From Pseudomonadota bacterium (GTDB lineage Bacteria > Desulfobacterota > Desulfobulbia > Desulfobulbales > Desulfobulbaceae), in contig WRKE01000162.1 in assembly GCA_009778235.1 (NCBI GenBank), positions 1-5,765 of the forward strand: a stretch of 5,765 nt of DNA. Direction: 5' to 3'. Positions within the stretch are counted from its first letter, which is position 1. Every line of letters starts with the position of its first letter. Positions 1-5,372 of the stretch are shown here, piece after piece. The position numbers were made by a program, and so were the translations under genes. The notes beneath the pieces were generated by a model, which saw nothing but the letters and a program-made list of their open reading frames with translations, made no database searches and was not told where the DNA came from.

Positions 1-1451
1 GGATAGAGATGATCCTGCTCGATTGCCATCAATAACAAAAATTTCGGCTGCTTGGCCGGCGCGAATCCGGCAAACAACTCCTGGATGGAAAAGCTGGAAA
101 ATCGTTTTTCCCGCCGCATCTGAACGCTGTCGGCGGTGAAGGCGACCATGTTGTCCCGTTCCTGGAGCCAGTTGGTGAACAAGTCGCGCCGGATCATGAC
201 GCCTAAGGCCGGATTGAGCACATGGATTTTCTCCGTGGCCTCGTTGCTGCGCTCATAGCGCTGGCCTGTCCGGTGATCATACAATGAATCAACCACATAG
301 GGGGTGATCCGCCAGCCGCCATTGACCAGGCTCGCCAGGGTGACGCCAACCTGGACGCCGGTGACCACTGGTTCGGCCTCACCCTGTTCCGGCGCACCGG
401 GACCTGATTCCCAGTTGCCGAACACCGAGCCGTACAGCTGGATCTGCCGCTCAAAGGCATTGAGCTTCTGCTGGGCAAAGCCGTAGTCGGGCGCGGCCAC
501 GGTCACGGGCAACAGGGCCGGCCCCTCCAGCCCTTCCCGCTCAATGGCGGCCGCCCTCGCCAGGATGGGGCGGATCAGATCCTTGTTGAGCACGTGATTG
601 TACATACGATTGACCCGGTTACTTTCGCTGGCCTTCCAAAAATAGTTGGGATTGAAAGAAGGCTGATTGACCAGGGCCAGAATCCGTCCGCTGCCCGGCT
701 CGATCACCATGCCCATCCCTTTGTCCGCTCCCTGGGCGGCAAGATAGCTGCGAAATCGATTTTCCACCTGCCGTTGCAACTCCAGATCCAGGGTCAAGAT
801 CAGATCAGCACCCTTGGTGCCCAGGCTTTCCTGGCTTTTGAAATCGATATCCGGGATGTTGGCCTTGCTGAAACCACCCCCCTGGAGGATGATATCGTAT
901 TTGCCTTCCACCCCCGCCAATCCCACACCGTCCCCCATGAATCCCAACACATGGGAAGCGGCGGTGTGGCCGGGATAGAAGCGGGCATTTTCGGCCTTGC
1001 AGGTCACGCCCCTGAGGTGCAGGTTCTTGATCTCCGTCGCCTGCTTTTCGTCGAGATCCTCAGCCAGCAGCATGGAATCCTGCGAATTCTTCAGTTTCGC
1101 CTCCAGCCGCTCCGGCTGCCCGTCGATGTACCGGGCCACTTGCTGCGCGACTTCGTGCCGGTCAACGATTTCAACGGGATTGACCATCAAGGAGTACAAC
1201 CGGTACGAAACCGCCATTTCCCGCCATTTCCGGTCGTAGACCGCGCCCCTTAAAACAGGTTCAGCGGGCGATAGGCCCGCTGAACGAGAGGAAATTTTGC
1301 TAACAGCAGACTGTACAATTCTGCCGATATCCTGGAGGGAGGGATGGATTCTAAACAGAACAGTACCAGCTGCTGTCAGCAAAATAACCAAAACAAAAAG
1401 TGGGAAGAGCCATCGCCTTTTATTCTTCCTGGACCTGAGGGATTTTGTCAT
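1..1451 (-). CDS. ftsI: FtsI-like class B penicillin-binding protein lacking all catalytic motifs (3' end outside window)
   Basis: By position this is the division transpeptidase FtsI/PBP3, but it looks catalytically dead. The frame is open from ATG 1451 to the window edge (483 residues seen). Residues 1-14 are basic, 15-33 form one membrane anchor, and about 65-230 are a PBP dimer domain with the family signatures RGAVYDR (68-74) and RFYPGHTAASHVLGFMGDG (157-175). A transpeptidase fold follows (GADLILTLDLELQ 214-226, GMVIEPGSGRILALVNQP 247-264, LVNGG 375-379, LFAGFAP 459-465). By-eye alignment puts L288/D291 where SxxK should be, A320-P-D322 for SxN and T439-A-D441 for KTG. No SxxK or KTG occurs elsewhere in the visible protein. 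Conserved flanks such as GFAQ (324-327) argue against a frameshift or recent decay. The gene starts 6 bases after the ftsL stop; a GTG at 1457, directly after that stop, is an alternative start. Possible C-terminal PASTA domains would lie outside the window. Confidence 0.88.
   Translation of the reverse strand, partial: MTKSLRSRKNKRRWLFPLFVLVILLTAAGTVLFRIHPSLQDIGRIVQSAVSKISSRSAGLSPAEPVLRGAVYDRKWREMAVSYRLYSLMVNPVEIVDRHEVAQQVARYIDGQPERLEAKLKNSQDSMLLAEDLDEKQATEIKNLHLRGVTCKAENARFYPGHTAASHVLGFMGDGVGLAGVEGKYDIILQGGGFSKANIPDIDFKSQESLGTKGADLILTLDLELQRQVENRFRSYLAAQGADKGMGMVIEPGSGRILALVNQPSFNPNYFWKASESNRVNRMYNHVLNKDLIRPILARAAAIEREGLEGPALLPVTVAAPDYGFAQQKLNAFERQIQLYGSVFGNWESGPGAPEQGEAEPVVTGVQVGVTLASLVNGGWRITPYVVDSLYDHRTGQRYERSNEATEKIHVLNPALGVMIRRDLFTNWLQERDNMVAFTADSVQMRREKRFSSFSIQELFAGFAPAKQPKFLLLMAIEQDHLY
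1259..1285 (-). repeat. Perfect 11-bp inverted repeat (hairpin) inside the ftsI-like gene
   Basis: The arms GTTCAGCGGGC (1259-1269) and GCCCGCTGAAC (1275-1285) are exact reverse complements around a 5-base loop. In the mRNA the stem is followed by CUGUUUUAAGG, a short, interrupted U-run, so it resembles an intrinsic terminator or attenuator placed in coding sequence. It covers codons 56-64, in the linker between the membrane anchor and the PBP dimer domain. The structure is seen directly; any role in attenuation, RNA stability or translational pausing is inferred. Confidence 0.8.
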
Positions 1452-1457
1452 CGCCAC

Positions 1458-1820
1458 CTACATCCGACGCACCTGTCCTTGGTCAGGCTCAAATAACTGC
1501 AACTTGGTTTTGGCCAAGGCCGTGATCTGGGTTTTCGAGGCTACCTGGGCCCGCGCCGTCAACAACCGGACATTCTCGTTGGCAATGCCGGTGTTGGTGG
1601 CATGCAGCTGCTCGGCCTTGACTCGCAGGTCCGCCACTTGGCCGTGGAAGACCTGGGTAAAGACCAAACCCAGCACCAGTGCCATTCCGGCCATGACCGC
1701 CAGCATCTTGCCGTGTTCTCTCGGAAGGCGGAATGCAAGCCCCGATCGCCTACGGGCCTTGGCCTTCGACACCACTATTTGGCGAGGCTTGTATGTCCGG
1801 ACACGCATGCTCGATGACAT
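1458..1820 (-). CDS. ftsL: Cell division protein FtsL
   Basis: This is a small bitopic divisome protein of 120 residues, normal for FtsL, which pairs with FtsB/DivIC-type partners and helps activate FtsWI septal peptidoglycan synthesis. It has a long basic cytoplasmic tail (1-38, rich in Arg and Lys), one membrane helix (about 39-58), and a periplasmic coiled-coil segment (about 60-100). The C-terminal pattern LAKTKLQLFEPDQGQV (102-117) resembles the end of the FtsL/DivIC fold. FtsL sequences diverge strongly, so the name rests on topology, length and position between rsmH and ftsI. ATG 1820 is chosen because AGGGGA (1828-1833) lies 7 bases upstream; Met5 at 1808 is a weaker alternative. The gene ends in ATG-TAG, and the ftsI-like start follows within 6 bases, suggesting coupled translation. 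Confidence 0.85.
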   Translation of the reverse strand: MSSSMRVRTYKPRQIVVSKAKARRRSGLAFRLPREHGKMLAVMAGMALVLGLVFTQVFHGQVADLRVKAEQLHATNTGIANENVRLLTARAQVASKTQITALAKTKLQLFEPDQGQVRRM

Positions 1821-1862
1821 TTCAAATTCCCCTGTTCTTCCTTTTCATATTCGAAAAATCCT

Positions 1863-2756
1863 TCACCTTCGCGCCGCGACCCTGAGCTTTGCGCTCCTGG
1901 CCCGTGGATTGTGCCCAATCTCACCTCCGGTCGGCAGGACCGGCCGCCTGCTGACCACCGCATACGCCGGGTTGCCCGCAAATGCCTGCTTGACGATCCG
2001 GTCTTCCAAGGAATGGAAGGTGATCATGCAGATTCGCGCCCCCGGCAGCATCACCACCGGCGCCTCAGCCAGCAGCCGGGTCACATTCTCCAGTTCCCCG
2101 TTGACCGCTATCCGTAAGCCCTGAAACACCTTGGTGGCCACGTGCACCTTCGGCGGGTGGTGCTTCCGGGGCACTGCCGCGGCCACCACGGCCGCCAGCC
2201 GGCCAGTGGTCGCCACCGGCTCTTCCTCCCTGGCCTGGACCAGGAATCTGGCAATTCGCCGCGCCTGCCGTTCTTCCCCGTAATAGTAGAAAATATCGGC
2301 CAGCGCCTGCTCAGACAAATCGGCAACCAACATGGCCGCGGTCATTGGCCTGGAACGATCCATCCGCATGTCGAGCGGGTGATCGCCCCTGAAACTGAAT
2401 CCCCGCTCGAGCAGATCCAACTGCAGCGAGGAAACGCCGAGATCGGCAATCAGACCGTCAATGCCCGTAACACCCAGCCGGTCGAGTTCCGGGACCAAGT
2501 CGGCGTAGGAGGCGCGCACCAACTCAAACCGTTCGCCATACCCTGCCAGCCGTTGTGCAGCCATCCGGGCCGCGTCAGCATCCCACTCAAAACCGATCAG
2601 CCGGCCCACGGGTGGCATGGCCCGCAGGATTGCCTCGGCATGGCCACCCAAGCCGAGGGTGGCGTCCACGTAGATGCCTCCGGGTCGCGGCCCGAGAGAG
2701 TTGAGCACCGCATCGCGCAAGACCGGGACATGGACCTCCTGCTGCTCTTGCGCCAT
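1863..2756 (-). CDS. rsmH: 16S rRNA (cytosine(1402)-N4)-methyltransferase RsmH (MraW)
   Basis: RsmH transfers a methyl group from S-adenosylmethionine to N4 of C1402 in the 16S rRNA decoding centre; it is a standard second gene of dcw clusters. The 297 residues fit the family (313 in E. coli). Visible signatures are the N-terminal HVPVL (9-13), SAM-binding VDATLGLGGHAEAIL (30-44), DLGVSSLQLD (105-114), PLDMRMD (127-133), GEERQARRIARF (160-171), KVFQGLRIAVNGELE (209-223), FHSLEDRIVK (247-256) and a C-terminal NPRARSAKLRVA (283-294). Small departures from the usual consensus are TLGLGGH for TFGRGGH and E57 in place of the common Asp. The start follows mraZ by 12 bases. AGGAGG (2760-2765) is only 3 bases from the ATG, unusually tight but clearly the ribosome binding site. 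Confidence 0.97.
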   Translation of the reverse strand: MAQEQQEVHVPVLRDAVLNSLGPRPGGIYVDATLGLGGHAEAILRAMPPVGRLIGFEWDADAARMAAQRLAGYGERFELVRASYADLVPELDRLGVTGIDGLIADLGVSSLQLDLLERGFSFRGDHPLDMRMDRSRPMTAAMLVADLSEQALADIFYYYGEERQARRIARFLVQAREEEPVATTGRLAAVVAAAVPRKHHPPKVHVATKVFQGLRIAVNGELENVTRLLAEAPVVMLPGARICMITFHSLEDRIVKQAFAGNPAYAVVSRRPVLPTGGEIGHNPRARSAKLRVAARR

Positions 2757-2759
2757 CGG

Positions 2760-2765
2760 CCTCCT
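2760..2765 (-). promoter_or_regulatory. rsmH Shine-Dalgarno site
   Basis: A perfect AGGAGG lies in the 12-base gap between the mraZ stop and the rsmH ATG. Its 3-base spacing to the ATG is shorter than the usual 5-9 bases. Confidence 0.8.
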
Positions 2766-2768
2766 GGA

Positions 2769-3221
2769 TTACATAATGCCCAATTTGGCCAGGCCCGCCC
2801 GGTAATTACCAAAATTCTGCCGCGTCTTGAGGGCTTCCTCGTCCCAGAGCTTTTTATCCCAGATCTCGAAGTGCCGGAGCATGCCGACCACCGCCACCTC
2901 TTTGTCGATTCCCATCTCGGCCCTCAGGGTCGGCGGCAGCAAAATACGGCCCTGCTTGTCCACCGGGCACTCGTTGACGCCGGCGATGATATAGCGAACC
3001 AGTTCACCGAAATCCGGCTGGCTTTCTTCCTGGGCCAGCAGCTTCTCTTCAAGGGCCTCCCATTCGGCCACGGGATAGGCCCGCAGATTCTTTTCCCAAT
3101 GGGTGACGATCAACATTTCGGAGTTGTACTGCTCCCGCAACACGTCGCGGAAACGGGTCGGTATGTTCAATCGTCCTTTGGGATCAAGGGTATGATCAGT
3201 GTGACTTCGAAATCGCTGCAC
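2769..3221 (-). CDS. mraZ: Transcriptional regulator MraZ
   Basis: MraZ is a ring-forming DNA-binding protein with two SpoVT/AbrB-like halves; in studied bacteria it binds repeats in front of its own operon and controls dcw transcription. The 150 residues match the family length. Both halves show the DxxxR hallmark: D13-PKG-R17 (TLDPKGRLNIPTRFRD) and D88-KQG-R92 (PVDKQGRILLPPTLR). The start is a GTG at 3221. This places F4 where the usual MFRG start has Phe2, and AAGG lies a few bases upstream in a purine-rich leader (AAGGAAACAAGG). No ATG fits, since the conserved region begins at once. It is the first gene after the 362-base control region and is followed 12 bases later by rsmH. The four 10-base repeats at 3261-3300 are its expected operator, implying autoregulation. 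Confidence 0.96.
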   Translation of the reverse strand: MQRFRSHTDHTLDPKGRLNIPTRFRDVLREQYNSEMLIVTHWEKNLRAYPVAEWEALEEKLLAQEESQPDFGELVRYIIAGVNECPVDKQGRILLPPTLRAEMGIDKEVAVVGMLRHFEIWDKKLWDEEALKTRQNFGNYRAGLAKLGIM

Positions 3222-3260
3222 CGCGCCTTGTTTCCTTTTACCCGCCCCAACCGGGCCAGG

Positions 3261-3300
3261 CCACCACTTTCAACCCTTTTAAACCACTTTCCACCACCTC
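3261..3300 (-). promoter_or_regulatory. Candidate MraZ box: four tandem 10-base repeats
   Basis: Read on the minus strand, four 10-mers follow without gaps: GAGGTGGTGG (3300-3291), AAAGTGGTTT (3290-3281), AAAAGGGTTG (3280-3271) and AAAGTGGTGG (3270-3261). They share the core AAAGTGG-N3 with an exact 10-base period, one helical turn. MraZ operators described elsewhere are short G-rich repeats with the same period: TGGGN with 5-base gaps in E. coli, and AAAGTG[T/G] with 3-base gaps in Mollicutes. The array begins about at the predicted transcription start and ends 39 bases before the mraZ GTG, so bound MraZ would block promoter clearance or early elongation. Confidence 0.82.
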
Positions 3301-3304
3301 ATGG

Positions 3305-3337
3305 CTTATATGTAAACGAACCGACTTTGAGAGTCAA
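3305..3337 (-). promoter_or_regulatory. Candidate sigma-70 promoter of the mraZ (dcw) operon
   Basis: On the minus strand, TTGACT (3337-3332) matches the -35 consensus in five of six bases and is preceded by TTTTTT (3344-3339), similar to an UP element. Two -10 candidates exist: TACATA (3314-3309) after a standard 17-base spacer, and TATAAG (3310-3305), a better match but at 21 bases. The start point would fall near 3298-3303, at the edge of the MraZ repeats. No experimental start site is available. Confidence 0.6.
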
Positions 3338-3405
3338 GAAAAAACACATCAAGGCAACGAGGTACACCCCCGTCCGGGGCTTGGTTCTCTCGGGGCAACC
3401 GGCTG

Positions 3406-3433
3406 AAAAAACGAAGCAAAAAACGACCAAAAA
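3406..3433. other. Phased A-tracts (probable curved DNA)
   Basis: Three A-tracts on the plus strand, A6 at 3406-3411, A6 at 3418-3423 and A5 at 3429-3433, start 12 and 11 bases apart, close to one helical turn, in otherwise GC-rich DNA. Such phasing favours intrinsic curvature. They lie about 70-95 bases upstream of the mraZ -35 box. A role in promoter architecture is inferred; on the transcribed sense strand they are T-runs with no convincing hairpin in front of them. Confidence 0.45.
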
Positions 3434-3504
3434 CAGACCGATCCCATCAGCCGATGGCAGCCAGCGCGGACCGTGGCGACATGCGGCCCCAAAATGGCAA
3501 TGGA

Positions 3505-3578
3505 ACCCATCTGGTAAAAGGGGCGTAAAAAGAGGGGGGGGTGAAGGTGGGGAGATCAGGCGAACAGCTTAAGGGAAA
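3505..3578 (-). terminator. C-rich, G-poor region after ruvB: possible Rho-dependent terminator
   Basis: The RNA leaving ruvB would be pyrimidine-rich and very poor in G, with C-runs of 4, 8 and 4 residues (complement of G-runs at 3549-3552, 3534-3541 and 3520-3523). This C-over-G bias fits a Rho utilisation site. No stable hairpin followed by a U-run was found between 3222 and 3583; the best candidate, CCATC-GGCT-GATGG at about 3446-3459, has only five pairs and stands well before any U-run. Confidence 0.35.
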
Positions 3579-3583
3579 CCGCT

Positions 3584-4651
3584 TTAGCCTTTCTGGTCGG
3601 AATTATCAAACAGACCGGGCTGTTGCAAAGCGCCACCGCGAACCTGCAAGCCGAAATGTTCATAGGCGGCCGCAGTGGCCATGCGGCCCCTGGGGGTTCG
3701 AATCAAAAAGCCGGATTGGATCAAAAAAGGCTCGTATACGTCTTCCAGGGTGTTTTTTTCCTCGCACACCGCGGTGGACAAGGTTTCCAGGCCAATGGGG
3801 CCACCCTGGAACTTTTCGATCAAGGTCATAAGAATACGGCGGTCCATCTCGTCCAAGCCCAGGGGATCGACATTGAGCATGGTCAGGGCCGCATCGGCGA
3901 CCTCCCGGGAAATGACCGGATGGCCTCCCACCTCTGAAAAATCGCGAACCCGCCGCAAAAGCCGGTTGGCGATGCGAGGGGTGCCCCGCGAACGGAGCCC
4001 CAACTCCATGGCGCCCTCGGCGTCGATCCCGATATTGAACAGCCGGGCCGTCCGCCGGATGATGGCCACCAGTTGTTCGGGGCTATAGTAATCAAGTCGG
4101 AGGATAACCCCGAACCGGTCCCGTAACGGCGGGGTCAGCAGACCGGTCCGGGTGGTGGCGCCCACCAAGGTGAACCGGGGCAGATCCATCTTCACCGACC
4201 GCGCTCCGGGGCCCTGGCCGATCACCAGGTCGAGCTGATAATCCTCCATGGCCGGGTAGAGGATCTCCTCGACTACATGGTTGAGCCGGTGAATCTCATC
4301 GATGAACAGCACATCCCCGGCCTGCAGACTGGTGAGGATGGCCGCCAGATCGCCGGGACGCTCGATGACCGGCCCGGAGGTCACCTTGATGCCTGCCCCC
4401 ATCTCGTTGGCGATGATGTAGGCCAGGGTGGTCTTGCCCAACCCCGGAAAACCGTGGAACAGCACATGATCCAGTGGTTCGCCCCGCTGGCGGGCGGCCT
4501 GGATGAAAACCCGCAGGCTCTGCTTGACCTGATCCTGGCCGATATACTCGTCCAGAAGGCGCGGCCGGATCTCGCCGCCGGCCTGCAGGTCCTCGGGCAG
4601 CGAGGCACCGGCGACCAGCCGTTGGTCGGTCAACTGTTCTTCGTGCTTCAT
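3584..4651 (-). CDS. ruvB: Holliday junction branch-migration ATPase RuvB
   Basis: RuvB is the hexameric AAA+ motor that pulls DNA through RuvA-bound Holliday junctions. The 355 residues fit the family (336 in E. coli, with extra length at the ends). Visible motifs are RPRLLDEYIGQDQVK (29-43), Walker A GFPGLGKTT (67-75), Walker B VLFIDEIH (114-121), sensor 1/arginine-finger stretch GATTR (164-168), sensor 2 RGTPRIANRLLRR (222-234), and the winged-helix domain (about 270-330) with GGPIGLETL and GFLIRTPRGR. Phe68 replaces the usual second Pro of GPPGLGKTT. The extreme C-terminus carries QPGLF (344-348), similar to sliding-clamp-binding peptides. ATG 4651 is supported by GGAG (4658-4661) 6 bases upstream. 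The gene follows ruvA after 33 bases and is the last gene of the ruv block. Confidence 0.98.
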   Translation of the reverse strand: MKHEEQLTDQRLVAGASLPEDLQAGGEIRPRLLDEYIGQDQVKQSLRVFIQAARQRGEPLDHVLFHGFPGLGKTTLAYIIANEMGAGIKVTSGPVIERPGDLAAILTSLQAGDVLFIDEIHRLNHVVEEILYPAMEDYQLDLVIGQGPGARSVKMDLPRFTLVGATTRTGLLTPPLRDRFGVILRLDYYSPEQLVAIIRRTARLFNIGIDAEGAMELGLRSRGTPRIANRLLRRVRDFSEVGGHPVISREVADAALTMLNVDPLGLDEMDRRILMTLIEKFQGGPIGLETLSTAVCEEKNTLEDVYEPFLIQSGFLIRTPRGRMATAAAYEHFGLQVRGGALQQPGLFDNSDQKG

Positions 4652-4684
4652 CGTGCTCTCCGCCGCTTAAGCCGTCTTGGCCCC

Positions 4685-5314
4685 TTACCGTACCGCCAGC
4701 ACCCGCAGGGCCTGGCGGATCAGTTCTTCGACCTTCAGCGGCATTGATCCCTCACCGAGCTGCTGTTCGACCGCCCTTAAGGCCTGCCAGGCCGTGGCCT
4801 GGGGATAGCCGAGATTGACCAGGGCCGATACCGCATCGCTCATGGCATCGGTTTCGCCAGCCAGCACCGGCAGGGGCCGCGAAGGGGTGGCGCCATCAGA
4901 AAAACCGCCCAGACCGCCGACCTTTTCCGCCAGGTCGACGCAGATCCGCTGCGCCGTCTTCTTGCCGATGCCGGGCAGGGCGGTCAGCCGCGACAGATCC
5001 TTGTTGGTGATCGCCCGGCACAGCTCGACAACCCCGATCCCGGATAAAATGGTCAGGGCCAGCCGCGGGCCGATGCCGGAAACCGTGATCAGCAGCAGAA
5101 AAATCTCTTTCTCTTCCTTGGCGGAAAATCCGAACAGGTGGATGGCGTCCTCGCGCACCACCGTCTGCACATGGAGAAAACAGGCGTGCCCGGTTTCCGG
5201 CAGGGCATCGTAGGTCCGGCCGGAAATAAAGGCCTCATACCCCACCCCGCCGACATCGATGATGACGGCGTTGGGAGTTTTGACCAGAAGCAATCCACTG
5301 AGCGAGGCGATCAT
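4685..5314 (-). CDS. ruvA: Holliday junction DNA-binding protein RuvA
   Basis: RuvA forms the tetramer that holds the four-way junction and loads RuvB. The 209 residues match E. coli RuvA (203). Domain I is an OB fold starting MIASLSG and includes the acidic pin E55-D56, at the same numbers as in E. coli. Domain II has two helix-hairpin-helix motifs, VSGIGPRLA (78-86) and LPGIGKKTA (113-121). A flexible linker (about 138-155) leads to domain III (about 156-207), the RuvB-binding part, with ALVNLGY (164-170). The frame stays open upstream to 5470, but the family start MIASLSG places the start at ATG 5314. There is no recognisable Shine-Dalgarno sequence before it. ruvC ends 58 bases upstream, with no promoter or terminator visible between them, so an operon is likely. 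Confidence 0.97.
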   Translation of the reverse strand: MIASLSGLLLVKTPNAVIIDVGGVGYEAFISGRTYDALPETGHACFLHVQTVVREDAIHLFGFSAKEEKEIFLLLITVSGIGPRLALTILSGIGVVELCRAITNKDLSRLTALPGIGKKTAQRICVDLAEKVGGLGGFSDGATPSRPLPVLAGETDAMSDAVSALVNLGYPQATAWQALRAVEQQLGEGSMPLKVEELIRQALRVLAVR

Positions 5315-5372
5315 GGGCGACAGGCAAACACAAAATTGGTTGACGAAGAAAAAAGGGGATTGTGGCGCGACC

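Noticed and set aside
594..1253. Plus-strand open frame of 219 codons opposite the ftsI-like gene
   Set aside because: The minus-strand frame shows clear PBP dimer and transpeptidase signatures over the same bases; the antisense frame shows none.
1297..2124. Plus-strand open frame of 275 codons opposite ftsL and rsmH
   Set aside because: It overlaps two recognised minus-strand genes and has no recognisable domain.
3368..3379. CCCC-GTCC-GGGG hairpin as terminator
   Set aside because: Only four stem pairs and no adjacent U-run in the transcribed direction.
3473..3490. Similarity between GTGGCGACATGCGGCCCC here and GTGGCCATGCGGCCCC at 3675-3690 in ruvB
   Set aside because: Only an 11-base exact match with no similarity in the flanks; likely chance in GC-rich DNA rather than a duplicated ruvB end.
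2142..3572. Plus-strand open frame of 476 codons across rsmH, mraZ and the control region
   Set aside because: It is antisense to two well-supported genes, has low-complexity His/Pro/Gly/Arg-rich composition, shows no domain motifs and runs through the promoter region; it is a shadow of high-GC coding bias.
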